Assembly (NCBI GenBank): GCA_030180135.1
Contig: CM058236.1
Span: 186,001-250,000 of the forward strand
Reading direction: 5' to 3'
Source: Orychophragmus violaceus
Lineage: Eukaryota; Streptophyta; Magnoliopsida; Brassicales; Brassicaceae
Length of the DNA stretch: 64,000 bases
Position numbers and translations under genes: made by a program. The notes beneath the pieces were generated by a model. The model saw only the letters and a program-made list of their open reading frames with translations. It did no database searches and was not told the origin of the DNA. How positions within the stretch are numbered: the first letter of the stretch is position 1; each line of letters begins with the position of its first letter. Of this stretch, positions 32,784-43,593 are shown one piece after another.

Positions 32784-34221
32784 GTGGTATCAGAGCCTAG
32801 GTCGTTAGGTTTTTGCTGTTTGGATCATATTTAGGTTGTTTTAATGTTTAGAATCGAATTTGGCTTAAGAAATTTGATTAGAAAACTTAAAAACCTAAGT
32901 ATATGAATCGCATAATCCGATTGAAACCCATCGGTATGCGATGTGATCGCCCGTGTCGATCGACGAGGGAGCGAGATATCGATCGATATGAATCGGATCA
33001 ATTGCTTCTCGCTGTCCCGATGACCCGATCGCAACGAGCTGATGCACGCTGGTATTGATCGACGCAGGAGCGTGATATCGATCGATACACTGGCGAGAGA
33101 TACGGTCCGCGAGTAGCCAATCGGTTCAACCGAGCTTCGCGGTTCGTTCTTCCCAAACCCGCGACAATGAACCGATCAAACCGATTGTGGTTCATTGTCA
33201 GCTTAGCTTAAACCGCAGGTTAGGTCAAAATTGGCTAAAACACAAGGTGTTTCTTCCTGATTTTGGACTTAACCGAACCGATCCAATTTAATTGGTGGTT
33301 CAAGCGGTTAACCCAAATCGCGGTTTGCTGGAAATTATTTAATACAATTGGTATTATTTAATTTCTGGTTAAACCGGATTTAAATTCAAAATTGAATTTT
33401 AACCTAAACCGAAGGCTGGTCTAAGTTTGATTTGGTTGGACCAAATAATTTAGAGCTGGTCTGGTTTAGTAAATAACCAGTTGGATTTAGTAGTTAATTT
33501 GGTCTTGGACCAGAATTAATGAACCGACTCGGTTATGTCAAATTATTGGGCCAATTGGAATTCTGTGGTCTTGGGCCAAGAATTGGGCCTATAATTTGTG
33601 AGCCAACCGAAAACTTTAATAAAATTTTAAATTAGAAATTTCTAATTTTAGCATGTTTCTAGATTTAGAAAGTTTCTAAAATAAGTAAGTTTCCCAAAAT
33701 AGTAATCTTCTATTTTTGGAAAGAAAACCTAAAATCCTCAAAACCAATATCAAGCTTGGATGTCTTGCCCAATCTTGTCAGCTACTTAACGCTTATTCAA
33801 TTACAGATATGGCTTACAGTGTGAGGTGTCTGTTTTTGCGTAAGTAAAGTAGTATATAGTCACTAATTTCATTGGGAGTCCCAGACTTTAGTGATTATTT
33901 GACTGTAAGAGATTGGTTTCCTTGACTGGGCCATCGGGAGTCCCGGGCCTTGAGATATCTGGTGAATTGGGCCTTGGGCCCAATCCACAACCGAGAGTTA
34001 TATAGATATAACTAGCTGTGTGCATGCTTACCAAGTAAAGCTAATTCCGGGTGACGGCCAGTGGCCCATTTTGGTTTTAGTTGAACATGGGTATCGGAAT
34101 CATTGCATTATTATGAGGTTAAACAAAGAAATTTTGAATGCAATGCGAGTTTTCTTATAAGTTTTTAAGATTACTCTTTTATGAACTAAATAACTAAAAC
34201 TCTATTGTCTCATAATTTCAG
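32676..34221 (+). other. Co-E putative 5' leader intron and leader
   Basis: Donor-like site in the LTR, acceptor-like ATAATTTCAG ending at 34221, two bases before the ATG. Two degenerate palindrome pairs (about 32955/32978 and 33054/33077) use ATCGATCGAT as the second member with 23-bp spacing. The AT-rich 33240-33720 part is repetitive AACCGGTT/AATTGG sequence. No gene. Confidence 0.5.
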
Positions 34222-34223
34222 CT

Positions 34224-36539
34224 ATGTCAAGCACAACAACACAAAACACTTTCTCGATCCGGTCTGCCCTTGAGAAGGACAAACTGAACGGATCAAACTT
34301 CCTGAACTGGTCCAGGAACCTGAGACTTGTGCTCAGGCAGGAGAAGAAGGCTTATGTCCTTGAAAGAGTTCTCCCCCCTAGACCTGCGAATAATGCCGCA
34401 CAAGCTGTGAAGAATGCTTGGGATACGCATTCTTCAGATGCTAATGACGTGGTTTGCCTAATGTTGGCGACAATGGCTCCCGATCTGCAGATTCAGTGGG
34501 AAGGCCTGACTTGTCCCATGGAACTGATGGCAAACCTGAAAGCGTTGTTTCAGGAGCAGGCTCGTACAGAGAGATTCCAAACAGTAAAGAATCTCTTGGA
34601 CTGTAAAATGGCTAAGGATGCAGCAGTGAGTCCACATGTTCTGAAAATGATGGGTTATCTCGATCATTTGACTAGACTCGACTGTCCTATAAGCCAAGAG
34701 CTTGCTTGTGATATCGTTCTGCAGTCTCTTACTCCTGCATATGACCAGTTCACCTTGAACTATAATATGCATGGGTTGACAAAGACTTTGCCTGAGCTAC
34801 ATGGTATACTCAAGACTGCAGAACCTAATCTGAAGAAGGCCAAGGACCCGTCTGTACTCATGGTGCAGAAGGGCAAGGGTTTCAAGAAATCCGCTGCAGA
34901 CAAAGGAAAGGGCAAGGCAGTCCACAAAGAAAAGGACAAGCCCAAGCCCGTGTCTAAAGCTGGGCCTTCTGATATCTGCCACTTTTGCAAAGAGGCAGGG
35001 CATTATCGCAGGGACTGTAAGAAATACCAGGAAAGTCTAAAGGAGAAGAAGAAATCCTTCGCGACTACTTCTTCAGGTATTTTTGTTATTGAAGTAAATA
35101 CTACTACTTCTGATAATACCACTTGGGTATTAGATACTGGATGTGGGGCTCATATTTGTACTAATGTGCAGGCGCTCAGCAACAGTAGAAGGTTGAAGCA
35201 AGGGCAAGTAGAGTTGCGGGTTGGCAATGGAGCGAAGGTTCCAGCACTGGCCGTTGGCACTTACTTGTTGTCTTTACCTTCTGGATTGATTTTAGAACTT
35301 GAGAATTGTTATTTTGTACCTGCTATAAGCAGAAATATCATTTCAGTTTCATTGTTGGATTTACAAGGATTTGATTTTTCTATTAAGAATAAATTGTGTT
35401 CCTTTAATCTCAATGATATGTTCTATGGCTGTGCCCCTCTTATTAATGGGCTGTACATGCTGGATCAATCTACTCCAGTATATAACATTAATACAAAACG
35501 GTTCAAATCTAACGAAGAAAATGAAACGTTTCTCTGGCATTGTCGTTTGGGGCACATTAGTGAGAAACGCGTCAAGAGACTCCATTCAAATGGACTCTTG
35601 GGCTCATTTGACTTTGAGTCTTGTGAGCAATGCGAATCTTGCCTAATGGGCAAAATGACACGGGCCCCTTTTTATAAACCTACAGAAAGGGCCAGTGAAC
35701 TATTGGGCCTGATACATACTGACGTGTGTGGCCCAATGTCCACAAATGCTAGAGGAAACTATCAGTACTTCATTACATTCACTGATGATTTCAGTAGATA
35801 TGGATATGTCTACTTGATGAAACATAAGTCGGAAACCTTTGAGAAGTTCAAAGAATTCCAGAATGAAGTACAGAACCAGCTTGGTAAAAGTATTAAGGCT
35901 CTTCGGTCGGACCGAGGAGGAGAATACTTGAGCCAGCAGTTCCGTGATCATCTGAGTGAGTGTGGGATTATCTCCCAACTCACACCTCCTGGAACACCTC
36001 AGTGGAATGGTGTGTCTGAGAGAAGGAATCGGACATTGTTAGATATGGTCCGATCCATGATGAGTCACACAGACCTTCCTATATCCCTTTGGGGATATGC
36101 TTTGCTGACCGCAACGTTCACACTGAACAGGGTGCCATCAAAATCAGTAGCAAAGACACCATATGAGTTATGGACTGGAAAAGCTCCAGCAATGTCTTTT
36201 CTCAGAATTTGGGGTTGTGAAGCCTATGTCAAAAGATTAATCTCAGACAAGCTTACACCAAAATCTGACAAATGCTACTTCATTGGTTATCCTAGGGATA
36301 CCAAGGCTTATTACTTCTATCTGCGATCCGAGAACAAGATCTTTGTTGCTCGGGATTGTACTTTTCTTGAGAGGGAATTTCTCTCTAAGAAAGATAGTGG
36401 GAGTAAGGTACAACTTGATGAAATTCAAGAAGAACAGGAACCTGTTCAACCTAATGAGGAAGAACAGCAGGATGAATTACATGAAGTTGTAATAGAACCT
36501 GAACCTGAAGTACCTGAAGTTCGAAGATCCGGAAGGATC
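34224..36539 (+). CDS. Co-E gag-pol, first part: gag, protease, integrase
   Basis: 772 codons from ATG with no stop. Gag occupies about residues 1-245, the knuckle CHFCKEAGHYRRDC about 252-265, aspartic protease WVLDTGCGAH about 301-310. Integrase follows with an H-H-C-C zinc domain (WHCRLGHIS to CESCLMGK) and a DDE core (HTDVCGPM, SDRGGEYLS, WNGVSERRNRT). The frame runs into Gy-G at 36540 within VRRSGRI and resumes at 45529. The gag-protease-integrase-RT order is the copia arrangement. Codons and length match Co-F closely. Confidence 0.92.
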
Positions 36540-38469
36540 TGAAACACCCCATCCCGACACTACGGCCGGAACGGCCGTTCCATTCCCTAAGTATCCCGAC
36601 TTGAGGTTCGTTGTCAACCTCAAGCCCATTTATTCTATACTTAGTCAAATTCAAGCTTAGTTCATTTTCATTCAAACAATTCCATTCATTTTATTCTAAG
36701 GCAAACGAGTTATCATAAGACAGAAATAGACTTTTATTAATCAAACCAAGGTACCAAATACAATGTGAGTCAAGTGCATTATGCTAATACAGTATTCGGT
36801 CCTAAACAAGTCTATCTCTACACACACACCACTCGTCCCGTCTCGGTCCGCTCCTAGGATCGATCATCCTTATGATCGTCCGCATGTCCTGAAACACAAA
36901 TATCACGTTAAGTATGCATTTACGGTAATAACCAACAACTTAACAAAATATCATACTATATGATCCCAATATCCCATGCAACAATAAACCTAAGTCCTTT
37001 CTAAGTTCCATCTAAGCGGTCCATGCCTTAAGTATAAACCGCGACCCAAACCGCGACCGAATTCAAGACCGTATCGAGAATCCGCGTCCAGTCCGTCTCG
37101 CCGCGTTCACGTCCGTCCCGGACGACCGTGAACTGATCGCTTGCGATCCATGGCCCATCCGCATACGCTTGGTCCGTGCGTCCATAAGGACCGGACGATC
37201 GTACGCGTTGACGTGCCGTGTACCGCGATCGCGTAAGACAAGCATTCGTCACGTCCAGCGCTTCACGTCCGTGGTCGGCCAGCGTGAACATGCGAGCGTC
37301 CGTATGGACATCGCGTCTGCCCGTGCTAGCGTCCCGTGGTCGAAGTGCCCGATCGTAATGAAAGGTCGCGACCGTTCACCGCGAACGGATGCGATGGTCC
37401 GCGGACGGTTGCCATCGATCCGTGGCCGCGGTATGTGGTGCGCGATTCTCGTCCTTAACGCGTCGGCCATTTTCCCAGCCCGATTGTGATCCTGCCGGTT
37501 GCACTCAACCGTTACGCCGACTAAGCCCATATGCGGATACGGCCCGGCTATCCCGAGATAAACCGTCCGACCGTCCGTCCATACGGTACACCGCTTGCGA
37601 TCGCATGACCCGGCCAAACCTTCCCGGTTTGCCGTCCGATCATTCACGACCAACGGTTCGCTTAAGTCCTTCACGCCTCTTGATCCCAACCGTGCGCCTT
37701 AGCCAACACGATCATGGCCCTTGGCCAATCGGTTGTTCTTTATGCATAACCGCGCCTAAAACCGTCAAGCCTAAGCCCGGTTCTAGTTCCAGAAATAGAA
37801 GAAGGAGAGAAGTAATCCGGCCATACTAAACCGGCCGAAGGCCACGGTTTGACCCAAGGCCGCGAGAAGAATGGGTCACGGACTAACCTTTGCGGTCGTG
37901 GTGGACTTGCCCGGATCACGGCTTGTTTCTCCAGTCATCACGCTTCCTTAAGCCGCTCCAATACACCACCAAAACCCTTGAACACACGCCGACTCTCTCT
38001 CTAGAAAACCGGCCACAAACGCCTCTTTCTCTCTCTAGGTTTCACTCGGTTTTATGGCCTTTGCCTTTAAGAAATTCTGGATTTCTTCCCTTGTGAACTT
38101 GTGTGCGAAAAATGACCCCCAAGGCTTCTATTTATAAGCCTTGGATCGCCCAATAACCGCTCATGGCAATGGCTGCCTTTGGGGCTAGCGAATGGACACA
38201 AGTCCATTGGTGGCCATTCGCTTATGGGCGCTAGGATCAGCTAGTGTCACTAGCTGATCAGCTCACTTTCACACTTCACACTTCAACCGAGCTGAGCCGA
38301 GCTACCCACACTTATTCCAGCTGATTCCCACTTGATTAAGCTCCATTCCAGCTGAGCTTAACCTAATTCCGTCCATAGAACACTTCCCTTTTGGCCATCT
38401 CAGCCTTAGGTTCGAGTTTCTGGTCCTATGGACGCCCAATGGCCCGTAGGCCGGTTCGGGGATGTTACA
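36540..38469 (-). repeat. Gy-G 3' LTR (left, 1930 bp)
   Basis: Starts TGAAACACCCCATCCC and ends GGGGATGTTACA. A CpG-rich central tract (about 37040-37720) follows the promoter on the minus strand. The first LTR bases supply the pol stop codon. Confidence 0.95.
38129..38259 (-). promoter_or_regulatory. U3 core of Gy-G 3' LTR
   Basis: Minus-strand TATAAATA at 38129-38136; palindrome variant GATCAGCTAGTG-T-CACTAGCTGATC at 38235-38259. Confidence 0.7.
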
Positions 38470-41400
38470 AGTTCTCCCCCCCTTGAAATGGATTCGTCCC
38501 CGAATCCGCTCCAAGAAGTTCGTCCCTTGTAAACTCCTCAAACCACTCTGGGTAATCAGCCTTCATCCGGGCCTCGGTTTCCCAAGTGATTTCCTTAACT
38601 CCGTTGCAAATCCATTCCACCTTAATCATCTGAATTACCTTCTTCCTGGTGGCCTTTTCCAGCCGGTCCAAGATCCTTAAGGGTCTAGTTTCCAGCGTGA
38701 GGTTTGCCTTAAGATCTGCGGGGATCTCGGGCAAAATAACGTCTTGATCCGAGAGGCACTTGCGCAACTGCGAGACATGGAACACATTGTGAAATGCTTC
38801 CATCTCGTTGGGCAAGTCCAACTTGTAAGCCACTTTCCCGACCCTTTCCAGAATCGTGAATGGCCCCAAGTACCTCGGGTCAAGTTTCCCTCTCTTAGAA
38901 ACCCTAGCCCTTCCCCGGAAGGTAATCATCTTAAGGTAAACCCGGTCCCCAACTTGGAACTCAAGGTCTTTCCTTCTCTTGTTGGCATAACTCCTTTGGC
39001 GATCTTGCGCCTCCTTCATCTTAGCCTTTAGGAATCGGATTTGCTCGGTGGTCTCGGCAATTATGTCCGGTCCAACCACACTGGATTCTCCCACTTGTGT
39101 CCAACACAATGGGGTCCTACAAGGCCGGCCATACAACGCTTCATAAGGCGACATCCCGATGCTTGCTTGATAACTGTTGTTATAAGCAAACTCGGTCAAG
39201 GGCAAGTACTTCTCCCAAGAATCGCCCCAATCCAGAACACACGCCCTTAGCATGTCTTCCAGCGTTTGTATGGTCCTCTCCGACTGCCCATCCGTCTGAG
39301 GATGGTAAGCCGTACTCATGTCCACTCTTGTTCCCAGGGCTTTTTGAAAAGCTTGCCAAAAATAAGAAGTGAACCGACCATCTCGGTCCGACACAATACT
39401 TGCTGGAATACCGTGAAGTCTTACGACCTCATCAATGTATCTCTCAGCAAGCTTGCCCACTCCATCAGTCTTCCTGATGGCCAAGAAGTGTGCATACTTG
39501 GTCAGCCTGTCCACTACAACCCAAATCGTGTCCTTCCTCAACCGAGTCGCAGGTAGTCCTGTTACAAAGTCCATGGTGATGTGATCCCACTTCCATTCCG
39601 GAATGGGTAAACTTTGCAATAGGCCACTTGGGACTTGGTGCTCAATCTTAACCAACTGACACGTTTGGCACTTGGACACCCATTCTGCTATGTCTCTCTT
39701 CATCCCGACCCAATGATAGTACCGTTTGAGGTCTTGGTACATCTTGGTCTGTCCAGGATGAATGGAGAACTTAGACTGATGAGCCATCCTTAAGATTTCT
39801 TCCTTAAGGACCTTCACGTCGGGAACACACACCCGTCCATTCACCACAATCGTTCCATTGTTGGTAAACTGGTACTCGGTGTTGTTGTTGTTTACCGACT
39901 TGATCAGCTCTTCATCATGTTCCTGAGCCAACCGTACACGAGTCAACAGATCCGCCTGATCTGCTGCTCCAAGGCCGAGTGGCTCATTGTCCACTGACAA
40001 TGCGTTCAGATGCAAGGACCTGACCAAACCGACCAAGGTCTCTGCATCTTTCTCCACGGCCACCTCGGTCCTCTTCCGACTCAAGGCGTCTGCTACCAAG
40101 TTAGCTTTTCCCGGATGGTAGGTGATGTCTAGATCGTAATCTGCCACCAACTCCATCCATCTTCTTTGCCTCAGGTTCAAGTCAGGCTGAGTGAACACAT
40201 ACTTCAGACTCTTATGGTCGGTGAATAATTGCACTTTGGCTCCGTAGAGATAAGATCGCCAGATCTTAAGTGCAAACACCACAGCGGCCATTTCGAGATC
40301 GTGAGTGGGGTAATTACCCTCGTGTTTCCTCAACTGTCTTGAAGCGTAAGCAATCACCTTTCCTTCCTGCATCAGAACACAACCCAGACCGATCCGGGAT
40401 GCATCTGTATAGACCACGTAAGGCACGTTGTCCATGGGCAGGGTCAGGATTGGCGCCTTGGTTAGCATGACCTTCAAGTCCTGGAAACTCTTCTCCGCGG
40501 CCTCCGTCCATTCGAACTTTACGTTCTTTCCGGTTAGCTTAGTCATGGCCTTAGCCATACTTGCAAAACCCTGGACGAACCGCCTATAATAACCGGCCAA
40601 ACCAAGGAAACTCCGAACCTCGGTTGCGTTCCGTGGCCGCGGCCACTCCTCAATCGACCGGATCTTCTCCGGGTCGACCGCAACTCCCTTGTCAGACACG
40701 ATGTGTCCAAGGAAGCCCACGCTACTCTGCCAGAAACTACACTTGCTCAACTTGGCGTAGAGCTGGTGTGTCCTCAAGGTCTCTAGTACAATCCTTAGAT
40801 GTTCACGGTGTTCTTCACGGTTCTTGGAGTAGACAAGAATGTCATCAATGAAAATGATCACAAACCTATCTAACCATTCCCGGAAGACACTGTTCATCAT
40901 CTTCATGAAGGCAGCTGGTGCATTTGTTAGACCAAATGGCATGACTACAAACTCGTAGTGACCATACCGGGTTCTAAACGCGGTTTTCCTCACGTCCTCA
41001 GGCGCTATCGGGATTTGATGGTATCCCGACGCCAGATCGATCTTGGAAAACACGGTTGAACCTTTTAGTTGATCCAACAGCTCGTCTATCCGAGGCAACG
41101 GGTACTTGTTCTTCACAGTGACCCGGTTTATACCGCGGTAGTCGATGCACAGCCGGAGGCTTCCATCCTTCTTTTTGACAAAAAGAACGGGAGCGCCCCA
41201 TGGAGAACTGCTCGGTCTAATAAAACCCTTGTCTAGCAGTTCTTCCAGCTGCTTCTTCAGCTCGGCCATCTCAGCCGGAGCCATTCTGTACGGAGCCTTA
41301 GACAGAGGCTTCGTCCCTGGTTCAAGTTCAATGACGAATGGATCAGACCTGTCAGGCGGTAAGCCTTCTAAGGCCTTGAACACATCATCAAAGTCCCGAA

Positions 41401-41941
41401 CCACTGGGATATCACCAATCTTTACTTCCGTTCCCACTTCCTTAGTGGTGATGGTGGCTAGGTATGCCTCGCATCCCTTTTCCAACATCTTCTCTGCTTG
41501 GATAGCAGAGACGACCAGACTTCCTGAAGTCGGTCTCACTCCTTGGAACGTGACCTTGCCTTCTGGTCTATCAAACTTCACCCTTCCCCGGTGACAGTCA
41601 ATAGTGGCTCGGTTTTGTCCCAACCAATCCATACCCAAGATCACCTCGTGATGCTTGAGCTGGACCACCACTAGGTCAGCTGGCATACTTACGCCTCCTA
41701 TGGAGACTGGTATACCACTAACTAAACCTAGCACGGGCATTACTTGCCCTCCGGCCGCATTTACAATGCCTTGGCCTACGACCTGTTCCTTCTGGAACAA
41801 GCCTTTCCCTATCATCCTAGGACTAACAAAACTATGTGTAGCCCCGGAATCAAACATAGTCAGTGTTTCTACACCTCCTACCACAACGGTCCCTACACAT
41901 TCCCACAATGCATATAAGCCCCGCTTTATTTCCCCAATATG
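38465..41941 (-). CDS. Gy-G pol: protease, RT, RNase H, integrase, chromodomain
   Basis: Open for 1158 codons after a TAG at 41942-41944, with no early ATG; the first ATG (41857) is already at the protease site. Domains numbered from 41908: protease FDSGATHSF near 18-26; RT with catalytic FIDD in IIFIDDILVYS near 350; RNase H from YTDAS near 500 to ADALSRK near 606; integrase zinc domain HPG...KCQTCQ near 717-750, core WDHITMDF near 775, SDRDGRF near 835 and GQSERT near 873; GPY/F DPRYLGPF near 1010; chromodomain-like VEWICNGVKEITWE near 1094. All catalytic residues are present. The stop is TAA inside the 3' LTR, so the polypurine tract is coding. Confidence 0.93.
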   Translation of the reverse strand, partial: HIGEIKRGLYALWECVGTVVVGGVETLTMFDSGATHSFVSPRMIGKGLFQKEQVVGQGIVNAAGGQVMPVLGLVSGIPVSIGGVSMPADLVVVQLKHHEVILGMDWLGQNRATIDCHRGRVKFDRPEGKVTFQGVRPTSGSLVVSAIQAEKMLEKGCEAYLATITTKEVGTEVKIGDIPVVRDFDDVFKALEGLPPDRSDPFVIELEPGTKPLSKAPYRMAPAEMAELKKQLEELLDKGFIRPSSSPWGAPVLFVKKKDGSLRLCIDYRGINRVTVKNKYPLPRIDELLDQLKGSTVFSKIDLASGYHQIPIAPEDVRKTAFRTRYGHYEFVVMPFGLTNAPAAFMKMMNSVFREWLDRFVIIFIDDILVYSKNREEHREHLRIVLETLRTHQLYAKLSKCSFWQSSVGFLGHIVSDKGVAVDPEKIRSIEEWPRPRNATEVRSFLGLAGYYRRFVQGFASMAKAMTKLTGKNVKFEWTEAAEKSFQDLKVMLTKAPILTLPMDNVPYVVYTDASRIGLGCVLMQEGKVIAYASRQLRKHEGNYPTHDLEMAAVVFALKIWRSYLYGAKVQLFTDHKSLKYVFTQPDLNLRQRRWMELVADYDLDITYHPGKANLVADALSRKRTEVAVEKDAETLVGLVRSLHLNALSVDNEPLGLGAADQADLLTRVRLAQEHDEELIKSVNNNNTEYQFTNNGTIVVNGRVCVPDVKVLKEEILRMAHQSKFSIHPGQTKMYQDLKRYYHWVGMKRDIAEWVSKCQTCQLVKIEHQVPSGLLQSLPIPEWKWDHITMDFVTGLPATRLRKDTIWVVVDRLTKYAHFLAIRKTDGVGKLAERYIDEVVRLHGIPASIVSDRDGRFTSYFWQAFQKALGTRVDMSTAYHPQTDGQSERTIQTLEDMLRACVLDWGDSWEKYLPLTEFAYNNSYQASIGMSPYEALYGRPCRTPLCWTQVGESSVVGPDIIAETTEQIRFLKAKMKEAQDRQRSYANKRRKDLEFQVGDRVYLKMITFRGRARVSKRGKLDPRYLGPFTILERVGKVAYKLDLPNEMEAFHNVFHVSQLRKCLSDQDVILPEIPADLKANLTLETRPLRILDRLEKATRKKVIQMIKVEWICNGVKEITWETEARMKADYPEWFEEFTRDELLGADSGTNPFQGGENL
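38470..38507 (-). promoter_or_regulatory. Gy-G polypurine tract and adjoining hairpin
   Basis: Minus-strand AAGGGGGGGAGAACT abuts the LTR and primes second-strand synthesis in this family. GGATTCG-TCCC-CGAATCC at 38490-38507 can fold on itself. Both lie inside the last pol codons. Confidence 0.75.
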
Positions 41942-41962
41942 CTATGCAGTAATTTGAAGAAA

Positions 41963-43456
41963 TTAGGGTTCAAGTGACATACCAGTAATCGCATCGAAGG
42001 AGCCGGCCTCTCCCGAGTCCTTCACGAGCTCGTAGATACGGGGATTAGCAGCCGTACCCTTAGTAGGTCCCGTACGGCCCTCACGACCCCGCTCCACTTT
42101 CGGAGCTCCCGACCGTCCGTCTCGGCCACTCGGACACTCCCGGGCATAGTGTCCCGGTTGTCCACAACGGAAACATGTGCGCGGTTTCTCCGTCACTTCC
42201 TTGATACCCTCAACCTGTGGACAGCTCGCGACCTCATGGTCCTTGCTACCACACTTCACGCAGGTCCTCCTTTTCTTCCAACAGCTTCCGGAGTGTTGCT
42301 TCCCACAGGAGGCGCATTCTGCGCGGTCAGAGGATTGGTTATCAGCCCCTTGGCCCCATTTCCTCTTCAGGTCCTTCACAGGTCGGCTGGCCCCCTTGTC
42401 TTGCGACTTGGCCACCGCCTGCTTCACCTCGACCAAATTGGCCTCGACCGTTGCGGCCCGTTCGACCAACTCCGAGACAGAATCGTAAGAACAAACCGAG
42501 CAGTGGGTCTTAAGTTCCGGACGCAAGCCGCGAAGGAACCGACGGACCTGAGCTGGCTCATCCTCTACGTCCCGTCCCACAAAACGTCTGAGACGGTCGA
42601 ACTCGGCCTCATACTCCCGAACCGTCTTGTAACCTTGGACCAAACTCAAATACTTTCCTTCCATACGATCCCAAGCCTCGGCCAGGAAGTACTTCCGGTT
42701 GAATTCAGTCTCAAAGTCCTCGAACGACTCGAGAAGGCCCTTGGTGCGTCTGTCCACTGACAGCCACCAATTATGCGCATCCCCTTCCAGGAAGTGGATC
42801 GCAATGTCCTTACGGTAATCCTTTGGACAGCGGGTAGAACGGAAGTTCCGGACAAGCCGTGACCTCCATTCATCAGCCTCAAGTGGGTCAGCACTGCCCT
42901 TAAAGGGCTTGGTTCCCAACTTGGTGATATGGCCCAAGACGTTGAGATAGTCCACCTTACGGTCCTTCTTATGAACCGGTGACGCTATCACTACTACGTC
43001 TGAGTCATTATCACTCGGGGCCGAAGTCTCAGGGACTTGGACCCGCGGCTCACCCTCAGCTGACTTCTGGCCAGAAATGCTCTGGTTCAAAGTCGTAAGC
43101 TGGTCCATGACTGTCTTAAGCAACGTCCACATCTGACCGATGTTCGGGACGGCTGTAAACGGCTCACCGTCACCACCACCTGTGGCATCATCATTCCCAT
43201 GACCGGCCTCAGTGTGAGCCGCATGAGAAGATGACTCGCCCATCCGCTCGTCCTCATTCCCAACCTGAACGTCCGGTTCGGAAACCCTAGTCCCGTCAGG
43301 AATGTGAGGAGCCGGAGGCTCAATGCCTGTCTGGTTAACCTCAGGACCGGTTAACCCAGGCGCAACAGGAGTGGTCTGGACCTTTTGGCCTTGGCCGGTC
43401 GCAGACGCCTCCTTATCCTTAGTCCTCTTGGACTTCTTACCAACCTGAAGATTCAT
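41963..43456 (-). CDS. Gy-G gag (497 codons)
   Basis: I start at the first ATG in frame (43454-43456), giving MNLQVGKKSKR; the frame is open about eight codons further upstream. An acidic, low-complexity N-terminal ~150 residues precede the retrotransposon gag capsid domain (DEWRSRLVRNF...VREYEAEFDRLRRFV...FLRGLRPEL). Two cysteine-rich motifs follow: CVKCGSKDHEVASC and the canonical knuckle CFRCGQPGHYAREC. It ends at TAA (41963-41965) with MSLEP. Pol lies in the same frame after six more codons and a TAG. Gag forms the particle and packages RNA. Confidence 0.92.
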   Translation of the reverse strand: MNLQVGKKSKRTKDKEASATGQGQKVQTTPVAPGLTGPEVNQTGIEPPAPHIPDGTRVSEPDVQVGNEDERMGESSSHAAHTEAGHGNDDATGGGDGEPFTAVPNIGQMWTLLKTVMDQLTTLNQSISGQKSAEGEPRVQVPETSAPSDNDSDVVVIASPVHKKDRKVDYLNVLGHITKLGTKPFKGSADPLEADEWRSRLVRNFRSTRCPKDYRKDIAIHFLEGDAHNWWLSVDRRTKGLLESFEDFETEFNRKYFLAEAWDRMEGKYLSLVQGYKTVREYEAEFDRLRRFVGRDVEDEPAQVRRFLRGLRPELKTHCSVCSYDSVSELVERAATVEANLVEVKQAVAKSQDKGASRPVKDLKRKWGQGADNQSSDRAECASCGKQHSGSCWKKRRTCVKCGSKDHEVASCPQVEGIKEVTEKPRTCFRCGQPGHYARECPSGRDGRSGAPKVERGREGRTGPTKGTAANPRIYELVKDSGEAGSFDAITGMSLEP

Positions 43457-43578
43457 CAAGATACAATAAATATCAAGCAAGCAATCTTCAAGTCCTAATA
43501 TTTCTAATGCATTTCTACCGCAGACCTCAACCCGGACGAGTGGTGTAGCCCTTAACCCAAAGCCTAGGAATTAACTCC

Positions 43579-43590
43579 GCTCTGATACCA
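43579..43590 (-). other. Gy-G primer-binding site (initiator tRNA-Met)
   Basis: Minus-strand TGGTATCAGAGC three bases inside the 5' LTR. The leader from here to the gag ATG is only about 120 bp, unlike the copia leaders. Confidence 0.9.
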
Positions 43591-43593
43591 ACT

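Noticed and set aside
33240..33720. Possible host intergenic or gene sequence in AT-rich Co-E leader
   Set aside because: It lies between the primer-binding site and gag of Co-E, has no long frame, and is made of repeated AACCGGTT/AATTGG motifs like the other copia leaders.
36781..37829. Many 60-146-codon frames in the Gy-G LTRs, identical in both copies
   Set aside because: Their duplication just reflects the LTR pair; they overlap on opposite strands in CpG-rich sequence and match no protein family I recognise.
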